DNA of 64,000 nt from the NCBI GenBank assembly GCA_008668235.1, contig RQCP01000011.1, positions 1 to 64,000 of the forward strand. Direction: 5' to 3'. A model generated the notes under the pieces. That model was not told where the DNA came from. It worked only from the letters and a program-made list of their open reading frames with translations, and searched no databases. The stretch comes from Collinsella aerofaciens. Its GTDB lineage: Bacteria > Actinomycetota > Coriobacteriia > Coriobacteriales > Coriobacteriaceae. Positions 27,524-36,248 of the stretch are shown here, piece after piece; position 1 is the first letter of the stretch, and each line of letters starts with the position of its first letter. Made by a program: the position numbers and the translations under genes.

Positions 27524-29335
27524 CTAGCACGTCCCCTCGTTAGGCATCGTCCATGCGTGATGGTCGGTATGCAGCAGCTCCTCGGCCAGCGGCGAGAGCG
27601 GCTCGCCCAAGAACTCGCGGTAGCATGCCTGGATATCGGGATTCTCGTGCGAGAAGCGAATATCCGCAGCAGCATCCAAGCCCCACAGCACCTGGCCGCG
27701 CTCGGCTGCCAGCTCACAGCCGTCATGGATGGGCTGACCGCCGCCACCGACACAGCCGCCCGGGCACGCCATGACCTCAACGAAGTCATAGCTCACGCGG
27801 CCGTCGCGAATCGCGTCGAGCAGGCGGGCGGCGTTGCCCAGCCCGTGCGCCACGGCGACGCGTACCTTGGTGCCATCGATATCGGCCACGGCCTCCTTCC
27901 AGCCGTCCAGGCCGCGCACATCGGTAAAGAAGTCGGCGTCGGGGTTCTTGCCCGTCACCAGGTAATAGGCCGAGCGCACGGCGGCCTCCATCACGCCGCC
28001 CGTGGCGCCAAAGATCACACCTGCGCCCGTGCCAAAGCCCAGCGGCGTGTCGAGCGGCTCCTCAACCAGCGTATCCACGCTCACGTGGCTCGCGCGGACC
28101 ATGCGCACCATCTCGCGCACCGTCAGTGCAACGTCCACGTCGGGCGTGCCGTCCTCGCCCACCATGCTCGGCAGCGCGCACTCGGCCTTCTTGGCCGTGC
28201 ACGGCATCACGGACACCACAAACAGGCGCTCGGGCTCCACGCCCAGCACCTTGGCGTAGTAGGTCTTGGCGATGGCGCCGAACATCTGCTGCGGCGACTT
28301 GGACGTGGACAGGCTGTCGACAAACTCGGGGTAACGCGCCTTCACAAAGCGTACCCAGCCCGGGCAGCAGCTCGTGAACATGGGCCAGCTGCGGCTGTCG
28401 CCCTCGCCCTTGGCGGCCTTACCCAGGCGCTCGAGCAACTCGGAGCCCTCCTCCATAATGGTGAGGTCGGCCGAGAAATCGGTGTCGAACACGTACTCAA
28501 AGCCCACGCGGCGCAGCGCACAGGCCAGGCGCTCGACGGTGGCCTCATCGCGCGGAATGCCGAGCTCCTCGCCCCAGGCGCTACGCACGGCCGGCGCAAT
28601 CTGCGCCAGCACGATCTTGTCGGGATCGGCGATGGCGTCGAACACGGTCTCGGTATCGTCACGCTCGCGCAGGGCGCCCGTCGGACAATGCGTGATGCAC
28701 TGACCACACGCGACGCAATCGGTCTTGCCGATCGGCGCACGCCCGCGGGTGCCCACGGCGGTATGCGTGGCGCGGTTGGTCAGGTCCCAAATCCCTAAGC
28801 CCTGCACGCTCTCGCACACCTTGATGCAGCGCATGCATTTAATGCACTTGTCGTTATCGCGGATGATGGGGAAATCGAAGTCCCAGCCCTCGCGCGCCAG
28901 GTGCTGCTCGTACGGCAGATAGAAGATGCCCAGGTCGTTGGCGATGGTCTGCAGGTTGCAGTTACCACTGCGCACGCAGCTCGTACAGCGCGAGTCGTGT
29001 TGGGACAGTAGCAGCTGCACGTTGGTGCGACGCGCCTCGCGGGCCTTGGGGCTGTTGGTGTGGACCACCATGCCGTCGAGCACGTAGTTGTTGCAGGCGG
29101 CAACCAGCTGGTCGCAGCCCTCAACCTCGACCACGCACACGCGGCAGCCGCCGATCTCGTTTAGATCGCGCAGGTAGCACAGGGTGGGAATCTGGATACC
29201 GACGGACTTGGCCGCATCCAGGATCGTGGTGTGCTCGGGCACCACGACCTCGCAATTATCGATAGTGAGCTTGACCATGTTGAGTGCTCCGCTTTCGGTG
29301 TTGTCGCTGACAGTGGGGTTGTTGGGCTCTACCAT
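27524..29335 (-). CDS. hydA: [FeFe]-hydrogenase catalytic subunit
   Basis: A 603-residue enzyme that interconverts protons and H2. The N-terminal [2Fe-2S] domain is NIGGCRVCVVEVEG-like (IGGCRVC), followed by a His/Cys cluster region (HDSRCTSCVRSGNC) and two [4Fe-4S] sites (CIKCMRCIKVC and CVACGQCITHCPTG). The H-cluster signatures are complete: TSCCPGWVRF (about 323), MPCTAKKAE (about 378) and EVMACPGGCVGGGGQP (about 525). Start ATG 29335 has GGAGG eight bases upstream and overlaps the stop of the flavoprotein gene; ATG 29278 (MVKLTIDN) is an alternative. The HydEFG maturases are not in the window. It likely disposes of reductant in fermentation. Confidence 0.95.
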   Translation of the reverse strand: MVEPNNPTVSDNTESGALNMVKLTIDNCEVVVPEHTTILDAAKSVGIQIPTLCYLRDLNEIGGCRVCVVEVEGCDQLVAACNNYVLDGMVVHTNSPKAREARRTNVQLLLSQHDSRCTSCVRSGNCNLQTIANDLGIFYLPYEQHLAREGWDFDFPIIRDNDKCIKCMRCIKVCESVQGLGIWDLTNRATHTAVGTRGRAPIGKTDCVACGQCITHCPTGALRERDDTETVFDAIADPDKIVLAQIAPAVRSAWGEELGIPRDEATVERLACALRRVGFEYVFDTDFSADLTIMEEGSELLERLGKAAKGEGDSRSWPMFTSCCPGWVRFVKARYPEFVDSLSTSKSPQQMFGAIAKTYYAKVLGVEPERLFVVSVMPCTAKKAECALPSMVGEDGTPDVDVALTVREMVRMVRASHVSVDTLVEEPLDTPLGFGTGAGVIFGATGGVMEAAVRSAYYLVTGKNPDADFFTDVRGLDGWKEAVADIDGTKVRVAVAHGLGNAARLLDAIRDGRVSYDFVEVMACPGGCVGGGGQPIHDGCELAAERGQVLWGLDAAADIRFSHENPDIQACYREFLGEPLSPLAEELLHTDHHAWTMPNEGTC

Positions 29336-31161
29336 TCCAGGTTCCTCCCTCCGCGGAACGCGCCAAAGCCAAAGTGGTCGCAACGCAGGCAGCGGCTTGC
29401 CTCCTGGCGTGCCTCCTCCTCGGTGAGGCCCTGCTCGACCAGATTCCAATCGTGGATGCGCTCGCCGGCCTCGCGCTCGCCCAGCTCGCAGCGGCCGCAC
29501 TCATGCTTGCCCTTAAACTGCACGGTCGGCAGCTCCACGTCGAGCTTTATCTTGTGGTCAAAGCCCAGGTAGCGGTCGATGTTTGCCGAAGCAACGCGAC
29601 CGGCGTTGATCGCCCGGATGACGGTGGCGGGACCGGTCTGGCAGTCACCGCCGCTAAAGAGGCCATCGAAGTTAGGCACGGCGCCATCCGAATCGGTGAC
29701 CACGCAGCCCCACTTACAGGCGATGCCCATGTCCTCAAACGGCTTGGAATCGATGTCCTGGCCAATGGCCACAAACACGCGCTCGCAGGGAATGACGCGC
29801 TCGGGCGTGGCGGCGGCACGCGGGGCCGGACGCCCACGACGGGGCTCGCCGATAATCTGCGGCTGCACGCGCAGGCCGCTCACGTGACCCTCCTCGCCCG
29901 TCTCGATAGCGAGCGGTGCGGTGAGTTCCAAAACCTCGCAGCCCTCGGCCTGGGCGCCGGCGATCTCGGCATCCTGGGCCGTCATGTCGCAGATACGACG
30001 GCGGTAGACGATGCTCACCTTTTCGGCACCGCAGCGCACGGCAGAGCGCGCCACGTCCATGGCCACGTTGCCGCCGCCGATGACGCACACGCGCTGGCCG
30101 CTCAGGTCGGGCAGCTCGTCGTCTCCAATGGCACGCAGCATCTTGACGGCCGACTCCACGCCGGGCGCCTCTTCGCCCGGAAGGCCGAGCTTCTTATCGC
30201 TGTGGGCACCGATGGCCAGGTAGACGGCATCGAACTCGTCGCGCAGGCGGGCAAGCTCCTCGCCGTTCACGGAGTGATCGAGCTCAACGTCGATGCCGGC
30301 GCTCAAGATCCAGTCGATCTCGGCCTGCAGGCGCTCGCGCGGCAGACGGTAGCTGGGAATGCCATAGCGCAGCATGCCGCCCAGGTGGTGGCGCTGCTCA
30401 AAGATGGTCACCTTATGGCCCATAACGGCCAGGTAGTAGGCGCAGGAAAGGCCAGCCGGGCCGCCGCCGATCACGGCGATGCGCTTACCGGTGTTGTCGG
30501 CCACGCTGGGCTTGTAATCGTTGAGGTCGCTGTGCTCAACGGCAAAACGCTTGAGGGCAGGGATGTTCATGGGATCGTCGACCATGCCGCGACGGCAATG
30601 CATCTCACAGGGATGCTCGCACACCAGGCCGCAAACGAGCGGCAGTGGGTTGTTCTTGCGGATGACCTTGACGGCATCGGCATAGCGGCCGGCCTCGACC
30701 AGCGAAATGTAACCGGGAATGTCGACGTGCGCCGGGCAGCCCGAGACGCACGGGACGCGGGCCTCGCGGTCAAAGCCACAGGAGTGCTCGCGAATGTGGT
30801 GCTCAAAATCGTCGCGGAAGCCGCGAATGGCCGTGAGTGCCATGGCGCCGGCCTCGTAGCCGATAGCGCAGTCGCTCGAAAGGTAGATGGTGCGGGCGGT
30901 GCGCTCGATCAGATTGAGCGTGGACTCGTCGGCGCGGCCCTCAAGCACATCGGCGAGCAGGTCGCTCAGCGCGCTCAGGCCCACGCGGCAGGGCGTGCAC
31001 TTACCGCAGCTCTGGGTGGAGCACAGGTTGACGAGCGCTGCCGTAAACTCAACGGGACACGGGGCGAGCGAGCTCACCGCCAGACGGCGTCCGAGCGCAT
31101 CGTGCAGGTCGTCCATGACGGCCTGAGCGTGGCTGCGTTCCATTACGTGCAGTCGTGCCAT
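29329..31161 (-). CDS. GltD-like flavoprotein with NuoF C-terminal Fe-S domain
   Basis: A 610-residue fusion. Residues about 1-115 correspond to the C-terminal [4Fe-4S] domain of NuoF/HydB (STQSCGKCTPCRVGLSAL) without its FMN/NADH part. The rest is a GltD/NfnB-like oxidoreductase: Cys-rich SGCPAHVDIPGY and CGLVCEHPCEMHCRRG, FAD site AVIGGGPAGLSCAYYL (about 230), NAD(P) site VIGGGNVAMDVARSA (about 362). Two more cysteine pairs (HECGRCELG, SRCLRCDHFG) lie at the end. RBS GAGGGG precedes ATG 31161. Being first in the hydA operon with overlapping stop/start, it should pass electrons between NAD(P)H, ferredoxin and HydA; bifurcation is possible but unproven. Confidence 0.85.
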   Translation of the reverse strand: MARLHVMERSHAQAVMDDLHDALGRRLAVSSLAPCPVEFTAALVNLCSTQSCGKCTPCRVGLSALSDLLADVLEGRADESTLNLIERTARTIYLSSDCAIGYEAGAMALTAIRGFRDDFEHHIREHSCGFDREARVPCVSGCPAHVDIPGYISLVEAGRYADAVKVIRKNNPLPLVCGLVCEHPCEMHCRRGMVDDPMNIPALKRFAVEHSDLNDYKPSVADNTGKRIAVIGGGPAGLSCAYYLAVMGHKVTIFEQRHHLGGMLRYGIPSYRLPRERLQAEIDWILSAGIDVELDHSVNGEELARLRDEFDAVYLAIGAHSDKKLGLPGEEAPGVESAVKMLRAIGDDELPDLSGQRVCVIGGGNVAMDVARSAVRCGAEKVSIVYRRRICDMTAQDAEIAGAQAEGCEVLELTAPLAIETGEEGHVSGLRVQPQIIGEPRRGRPAPRAAATPERVIPCERVFVAIGQDIDSKPFEDMGIACKWGCVVTDSDGAVPNFDGLFSGGDCQTGPATVIRAINAGRVASANIDRYLGFDHKIKLDVELPTVQFKGKHECGRCELGEREAGERIHDWNLVEQGLTEEEARQEASRCLRCDHFGFGAFRGGRNLEW

Positions 31162-31216
31162 AAGATCCCCTCTCATGTGGCAGCCCGGAGGCGAGGCCGG
31201 GCGAAATTGCTACACG

Positions 31217-31241
31217 CACAACACTGACCTAAAAAGTTGTG
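31217..31241. promoter_or_regulatory. CACAAC/GTTGTG inverted repeat upstream of the hydrogenase operon
   Basis: CACAAC and GTTGTG are inverted around 13 bases, 56-80 bases upstream of the first gene. The half-sites recall those of the redox repressor Rex, whose usual site has a shorter spacer. Weak candidate. Confidence 0.25.
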
Positions 31242-31347
31242 AGGTCTCCATACGGTTCGGCAGGCGGTATAAAATGTCACCCTCAGCGGTGAAATAGAAC
31301 ATTACCGCAGATAAATGCCATATTTGATAAAACGCGTTACCAAACGA

Positions 31348-31386
31348 CAATGCCCCGCCCACGCAATCACGTGGGCGGGGCATTGC
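31348..31386 (-). terminator. Terminator after the PTS/GH4 operon
   Basis: CAATGCCCCGCCCACG and CGTGGGCGGGGCATTG form a 16-bp stem with a short loop, about 30 bases past the glucosidase stop. The T-run on the minus strand is poor, but the stem is very stable. Confidence 0.65.
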
Positions 31387-31417
31387 TTCAGGCATGCGGC
31401 CAGCGACCCTGTTGCTT

Positions 31418-32800
31418 TTACTTAAGCTCGGGCCAGTAACCCTTGTTGGCCTCGATCATGTCGTCGAGAACCTCCTTGGCGACCTTCATCGACGGCACGG
31501 TCTTGTTGAGCGTAAAGGCCTTAAGCGCCTTCTCGTACGAACCCTCGATCGTAGCCTCGACAATGAGCTTCTCGGAGTTCAGCTGCTGCATCATGAGGCC
31601 CTGCTGGAACAGCGGAATGTTGTCGCGGCTGATGACCTCGGGGCCGTTCTTGCCAATGTAGGCAGGCAGCTCGACCATAGCGTCGTAGGGCATGTTGGGG
31701 ATGGCGCCCTTGTTCTCGCAAATGACCAGGAAGCGCTGCTTGGTGTCGTTCTTCAGAGCGATAGCCAGATCGGCAATCCAGTCGCCGTGGCTGCCCGCAT
31801 AGAACGTGCTCTCGTCGATCTCGCCCGTCTTCTCGTAATGGTCGATACCATCAAAGAGGTTCTTCTCACGCGTCTCCTCAACCTCGTTAGCACGGGTGCG
31901 CTCGGGGTTGGAGTGCTCGACGAACTCCTTCTGCTGCAGGTAGTAGTTCAGATACGTGTTGGGCAGGTACTCCGGGAAGCACTCCATGATCTCGTACTCG
32001 CCCTTCCAGACGTAGTACCAGCTGCCCTTGGTGTGGCGGTTCTGCTCGGGGTGCTCGTCGACGGCCTCCTCGGGCTTCTTTGCCATGAGCGAGCCCATGC
32101 CCTTGAGGTAAGAGTCGGGCAGCAGAATCTCATGCTCCTTGATGTACTCGCGCAGCTGCGGGAGCACCTCCTCGCCCTTGTGGCGGATCGAGGTGAACCA
32201 ACCAAAGTGGTTGAGGCCAAAGTAATCGTACTCAACATCCTTCTTGTCGATATCGAGCGCGGCGCAAACCACGTCGATGATCGCGATCGGCATGTCGCAG
32301 ATGTTGATGATACGAGCGTTGGGACGCAGCACGCGGCAGCCCTCGGAGACGATGGCGGCAGGGTTGGAGTAGTTGAGAATCCAGTAGTCCTTCTTGGCGT
32401 ACTTCTCAACGTCATCGATCAGCTCGACCATGGGGAAGATGGTGCGCATGCCGTAGGCAAGGCCGCCGCAACCGCAAGTCTCCTGACCCACGCAGCCGTG
32501 ACGCAGCGGAATCTTCTCGTCCTGCTCGCGCATGGCGTAGCCGCCCACGCGCATCTGGGCAAACACGAAGCTGGCGTCGGTAAAAGCCGTCTTTTTGTCG
32601 GTGGTCACCGTGAGCTTGATGTCCAGGCCGAGGTCCTCGTGCAAAATCCAGTCCACGAGCACGCCGATCTTGCGCTGGCGCTCCTCGTTGATGTCGTACA
32701 GACGAATCTCGTCAACATCGAGCTCGTCCTTGCGCAGGGCGATGGACTTGACGATGCCGGGGGTAAAGGTGGATCCGCCACCACACAGAGTAATGATCAT
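31418..32800 (-). CDS. Glycoside hydrolase family 4, 6-phospho-alpha-glucosidase
   Basis: A 460-residue GH4 enzyme. GH4 uses NAD and Mn for an oxidation-elimination mechanism. The NAD loop is ITLCGGGSTFTPGIV at the N-terminus. The metal-site region has HGCVGQETCGCGG (catalytic Cys/His zone), ILNYSNPAAI, NICDMPIAII and FGLNHFGWFTS. The match to maltose-6-phosphate hydrolases (MalH, GlvA) seems closest, but CelF-type beta-enzymes share these motifs. The gene starts four bases after the PTS IICB gene, so it hydrolyses the phosphorylated disaccharide that the transporter delivers. It is the last gene of the operon, ahead of a terminator. Confidence 0.88.
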   Translation of the reverse strand: MIITLCGGGSTFTPGIVKSIALRKDELDVDEIRLYDINEERQRKIGVLVDWILHEDLGLDIKLTVTTDKKTAFTDASFVFAQMRVGGYAMREQDEKIPLRHGCVGQETCGCGGLAYGMRTIFPMVELIDDVEKYAKKDYWILNYSNPAAIVSEGCRVLRPNARIINICDMPIAIIDVVCAALDIDKKDVEYDYFGLNHFGWFTSIRHKGEEVLPQLREYIKEHEILLPDSYLKGMGSLMAKKPEEAVDEHPEQNRHTKGSWYYVWKGEYEIMECFPEYLPNTYLNYYLQQKEFVEHSNPERTRANEVEETREKNLFDGIDHYEKTGEIDESTFYAGSHGDWIADLAIALKNDTKQRFLVICENKGAIPNMPYDAMVELPAYIGKNGPEVISRDNIPLFQQGLMMQQLNSEKLIVEATIEGSYEKALKAFTLNKTVPSMKVAKEVLDDMIEANKGYWPELK

Positions 32801-32803
32801 TGT

Positions 32804-34420
32804 TTACTGCTCCTTCTCAATTGCGTTTTCGACCTTGTCGCGCATCTCGGCGACCTTCATGCCAAAGATGATCTGGATATTATTGCCGTTGCGGTTGATG
32901 CCGCTGTTGGGCACGTGGTTGATGAGGTCCTCATTGATGAGGTCCGGGTTCTTAACGTTCACGCGGAGACGCGTAAAGCAGTTCTCGAGTTCCTCGATGT
33001 TGTCCTTGCCGCCAAGACCTGCGACCAGGTCGGCAATACCTGCATCGACGCCCTCTGCGGGAGCCGCGGCAACAGCGCCCTGCTTCACCGCGACAGACGC
33101 GGCGGCCTCGCCCTCGGCAACGGACTCGGCGAGCTCGGACTCCTCCTCGCGACCAGGCGTGTGGAGGTTGAGCTTCTTGATAAGGAAGGTGAAGAGGAAG
33201 AAGTACAGCGCGGCGTTGACGACTCCAAGCACGAGCATCATCGGCCAGTTGGTCTTATCGACACCCAGGACCAGGTTGGAGACCACAATGTTGATGATGC
33301 CGCCTGCAGTCGAAGCGGGCACGGAGAGGACCTTGAGCAGGACCAGGAAGATGCCGGAAAGAACCGAGTGAACGACAAAGAGCACGGGAGCGGCAAAGAC
33401 AAAGAGGAAGTCCATGGGCTCGGTCACGCAGGAGAGCACGGCGGTGATGATCAGCGGGATGATAACGGCTTTGGTCTTATCCTTGTTCCCCTTGTAAGCG
33501 GTGACGATAAAGGCGAGACCGATACCGATGTAGGGCCACAGGTTGTTGAAGGTGTAGCTGTTGAAGTAGGTGCTATCGGAGAAGGGCTGGCCCGTCATTG
33601 CCATCTCGGCGACACGGATGGGGTAGGCACCGGCGATAACCTGATCACCCAGCGTAAGGGTGCCGCCCACATCGGAGAACTGGAACGGAGTGTAGATGAG
33701 GTGGTGCAGACCGGTGGGAACGAGCAGCTTGTTGAGCATGCCGTAGATAAACAGACCGATGTTGCCCGACTCCTTAATGATGCCGGCAACGGAGGAGATG
33801 GCACCCTGAACCGGAGGCCAAATGATGCAGAAGCCAGCGCCCATGATCCAGGAGATGATGATCATGATCAGGAACGGAAAGCGAACGCCCGAGAACATCG
33901 AAAGGGCAATGGGGAACTGCTTGTTCGAGTACTTGTTAAACACGGCACCGGTGATGCAACCGAGAATAATGCCGCCGAACACGCCGGTATCGAGCACCTG
34001 AATGCCCATAACGGTGGCCTGGCCGGTTCCGGTAAGACCGAGCATGCCGCTCGCATCGGCAAGAGAGCCGGTGGCGTTGAGCACGATGTTGTTAGCCTGC
34101 AGGAACAGGAAGAACGACATCAGGGCAATCAGCGAAGCATGGCCCTTGTTCTTCTTTGCCATGGCGCCGGCGATGCCCACGCAGAACAGAATCGAGAGGT
34201 TGTTGATGATAAACATCAGCGACTGATAGACAACGGCGCCCACAAGCTGGAACGGACCGGAGCCCAGTACGGGGACCAAAGCGCAGATGGTCTTGTTGGT
34301 CAGAATGATGCCCACGATGAGCAGGATGCCGGCAACCGAGAGATACATCATCGGCTGAACGATCGACTTCGCGAACACCTCCAACGGCGCTTTGAAATTG
34401 AACTTCTTTTTTGCGGTCAT
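32804..34420 (-). CDS. PTS alpha-glucoside transporter subunit IICB
   Basis: A 538-residue protein with an N-terminal EIIC domain of about ten membrane segments and a C-terminal EIIB domain. EIIC of the glucose/glucoside type is recognisable by FVFAAPVLFVVHSVLSG and the loop GLHHLIYTPFQFSD. In EIIB the phosphorylated cysteine is in NIEELENCFTRLRVNVKN (about 480). There is no fused IIA; a separate IIA gene opens the operon. I chose ATG 34420 (MTAKKKFNFK) because GGGGAG is seven bases upstream. A linker of about 40 residues rich in Glu/Ala joins the domains. The likely sugar is maltose or another alpha-glucoside, judged from the adjoining GH4 enzyme. Confidence 0.92.
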   Translation of the reverse strand: MTAKKKFNFKAPLEVFAKSIVQPMMYLSVAGILLIVGIILTNKTICALVPVLGSGPFQLVGAVVYQSLMFIINNLSILFCVGIAGAMAKKNKGHASLIALMSFFLFLQANNIVLNATGSLADASGMLGLTGTGQATVMGIQVLDTGVFGGIILGCITGAVFNKYSNKQFPIALSMFSGVRFPFLIMIIISWIMGAGFCIIWPPVQGAISSVAGIIKESGNIGLFIYGMLNKLLVPTGLHHLIYTPFQFSDVGGTLTLGDQVIAGAYPIRVAEMAMTGQPFSDSTYFNSYTFNNLWPYIGIGLAFIVTAYKGNKDKTKAVIIPLIITAVLSCVTEPMDFLFVFAAPVLFVVHSVLSGIFLVLLKVLSVPASTAGGIINIVVSNLVLGVDKTNWPMMLVLGVVNAALYFFLFTFLIKKLNLHTPGREEESELAESVAEGEAAASVAVKQGAVAAAPAEGVDAGIADLVAGLGGKDNIEELENCFTRLRVNVKNPDLINEDLINHVPNSGINRNGNNIQIIFGMKVAEMRDKVENAIEKEQ

Positions 34421-34519
34421 AGCGGTACTCCCCTTCCTTTTCCGCAAATTAAGACAGATGTGCCCTGGACAAGACCGTGAGCCTTGCCTTATATCAATCG
34501 ATGTGTGGGCACGTTATGC

Positions 34520-35386
34520 CTAGAGACCAGGTTCTCCAAGCAGGTTAACAATGTGATATGCGAGATAACTCTTCTCAGCATCGGTAACGACAACGTTATA
34601 GGTAGACGACAAGTGGGCGGCTATGGCGTCCGCGCACGAGAATGCGCAGGGATACGCCGTTTCATCGATTCGGAACAGCGCGTCTCCGTTGATTTGCCCT
34701 GCCGTAGGATCGAGCGCTCGCCGTGCGAAAAACTGCAGGTGACGAACGAAACGTTCGTAAGGCAGCGAGGTGTCATCGAGGGTCGTAGCATAGCGCTTGG
34801 AAACAATCGCGAGCACGTCGCGAACAAGCTGGACCGAAACAATCAAACGATCGGAGCGTTGCGGCATGGTGGCGTTGACGATATGCAGCGTAATGAAACC
34901 CTGCTCTTCTTCGCTCATCTGAATGCCCATATACTCCTTGATAATCTGCAGCGCACGGCCCGCAAGTGCATACTCCTTGCGATAGAACTGCTGGATCTCG
35001 AGCAGCAACGGATTCTCACAGGAGACGCCCTTGCGCTCGCGCTCCAAAGCAAGGCTGATATGGTCTGCGAGAGCAATGAGAATCTTGTCGTTGATATCAA
35101 CATTGAGCTCTCGACGGAGCATCTGAACGATGTCCTCGGAAATCACGAGGTTGACGGTGGGGATGGACTCCAAAAGATGTGCCAAGCGGTCAATCGTACG
35201 CGAATCCTGAGAAGTTCCCTCCTGCAACGCGTAGGTCTTTTCGACCGACGTCTCATCGATGGCATCGCCGGCATGGCGACCAAAGCAGAGGCCTCGACCG
35301 ATGACGATGAGCTCGGAGCCATCGTCCGAAGTGACCATTGCGACGTTGTTGTTAAAAACTCGCTTGATAACCACGGTACCCACCAC
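34520..35386 (-). CDS. LicT/BglG-family transcriptional antiterminator
   Basis: A 288-residue antiterminator. The RNA-binding CAT domain is at 1-60 (VVIKRVFNNNVAMV, then GRGLCFGRHAGDAI), followed by two PTS regulation domains. The phosphorylatable histidines appear in LADHISLALE and ITLHIVNATM (PRD1), and in VRHLQFFARR and YLAYHIVNLL (PRD2). When the sugar is present the protein should bind a leader RNA site and prevent termination; candidate site at 35986-36018. The start is a GTG at 35386 or the GTG four codons later that gives VVIKRV; ATG is absent. It lies between the IIA and IICB genes, seven bases from the former. Confidence 0.9.
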   Translation of the reverse strand: MVGTVVIKRVFNNNVAMVTSDDGSELIVIGRGLCFGRHAGDAIDETSVEKTYALQEGTSQDSRTIDRLAHLLESIPTVNLVISEDIVQMLRRELNVDINDKILIALADHISLALERERKGVSCENPLLLEIQQFYRKEYALAGRALQIIKEYMGIQMSEEEQGFITLHIVNATMPQRSDRLIVSVQLVRDVLAIVSKRYATTLDDTSLPYERFVRHLQFFARRALDPTAGQINGDALFRIDETAYPCAFSCADAIAAHLSSTYNVVVTDAEKSYLAYHIVNLLGEPGL

Positions 35387-35392
35387 AAGAAT

Positions 35393-35905
35393 TTACTCGG
35401 AAAGCCAGACGACAGGCTCTTTAACAGCAACAGGGCCGGAAGCATGCTCGCGAAGAGTCGAGTTCTCCGAACGCTCGCACACGATAACGAAGACCGTGGG
35501 ATCAAAGCCGGCAGCGCGAACCACGTCGAAATCGACCTCGACGAGGGGCTGGCCCGCGTCGACATGGTCACCCTGGGCAACAAGCGCATGGAAGCCCTTG
35601 CCCTCAAGTTTAACAGTGTCGATTCCGATATGCAGCATCACCTGAGCAGAGCTGTCGTCGGACATGATGCCCAGCGCGTGCTCAGTCGGAAACAGCGCCG
35701 CGACGGTGCCGGAAACAGGAGCGCACACCGTTCCCTCTTGGGGAACCACGGCAACGCCATCGCCCACCGCACGGCTGCTAAAAGCGGGGTCATTGCTATT
35801 TTCTAGATGAACAAGCTCGCCGGAAACGGGAGCGAGGATTTCGAACTCGGAAGCCGCAGTCGTCTGCTTATCCGAGCCACCCATTAGGCGAGAAAAGAAA
35901 CCCAT
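35393..35905 (-). CDS. PTS glucose-type IIA component
   Basis: A 170-residue EIIA of the Crr type. The phosphorylated histidine is in VMLHIGIDTVKLEGKGF, the hallmark of the family, preceded by the entry block ILAPVSGELVHLEN. It receives phosphate from HPr and gives it to the cysteine of the IICB protein two genes downstream; it probably also modulates the antiterminator. I chose ATG 35905 (MGFFSRLMGG), the usual Crr-type start; an upstream in-frame ATG at 35923 would add six residues and is closer to no better RBS. First gene of the four-gene operon. Confidence 0.9.
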   Translation of the reverse strand: MGFFSRLMGGSDKQTTAASEFEILAPVSGELVHLENSNDPAFSSRAVGDGVAVVPQEGTVCAPVSGTVAALFPTEHALGIMSDDSSAQVMLHIGIDTVKLEGKGFHALVAQGDHVDAGQPLVEVDFDVVRAAGFDPTVFVIVCERSENSTLREHASGPVAVKEPVVWLSE

Positions 35906-35985
35906 GGTGACATGTCCCTTCATAAATATAGCCCAACCAAAATCAATCGAATGCGCCCATTGAGACGCTCGCGATCAAAGACTTT

Positions 35986-36018
35986 GGTTAGGTCCACGTC
36001 CGAGGGGACTCGGTAACC
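35986..36018 (-). promoter_or_regulatory. Candidate RAT antiterminator RNA site
   Basis: In the leader, on the minus strand, GGTTACCGAG and CTCGG...CTAACC can fold into a two-part stem with asymmetric bulges: outer GGTTA/TAACC, inner CCGAG/CTCGG, loop TCCC. Size (33 bases) and layout resemble the ribonucleic antiterminator bound by LicT/BglG proteins. Downstream CCTAACCAAA can instead pair with TTTTGGTTGGG, giving mutually exclusive structures, though without a classic T-run. Confidence 0.4.
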
Positions 36019-36171
36019 TTCCGCATTTCTTTTACGGGGGTTATTGTAGACAAGGCCAAAGCCGGAACAATCATTATGACCGGCGAACGGTATTTTTTCT
36101 CCGATAAACGGTATTTATGCGGTACTTAGGGACGTTCCTTTTCTGCCGGCACTCGGGGACACTCCTCACTC

Positions 36172-36236
36172 TGGTGCATTGGGGACAGGTTTGTTTGCAC
36201 CAGGTTGGTGCAGATTAACCTGGTCCCATTGCACCA
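36172..36236. repeat. Palindrome, GGGGACAGGT/TTGCACCA family, copy 1
   Basis: TGGTGCA...TGCACCA bound the unit, which holds GGGGACAGGT / ACCTGGTCCC and an inner TGCACCA/TTGGTGCA pair. A second copy is at 47051-47097. Just before it, at 36125-36160, lie scraps of related GGGACGTTCC and GGGGACACT sequence. Confidence 0.75.
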
Positions 36237-36248
36237 ATTTCGTATGCG

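Noticed and set aside
31394..34480. 1028-codon open frame on the plus strand
   Set aside because: It lies fully opposite the GH4 and PTS IICB genes. Its product is low-complexity and rich in His, Val and Asp, as expected from a GC-rich antisense frame.
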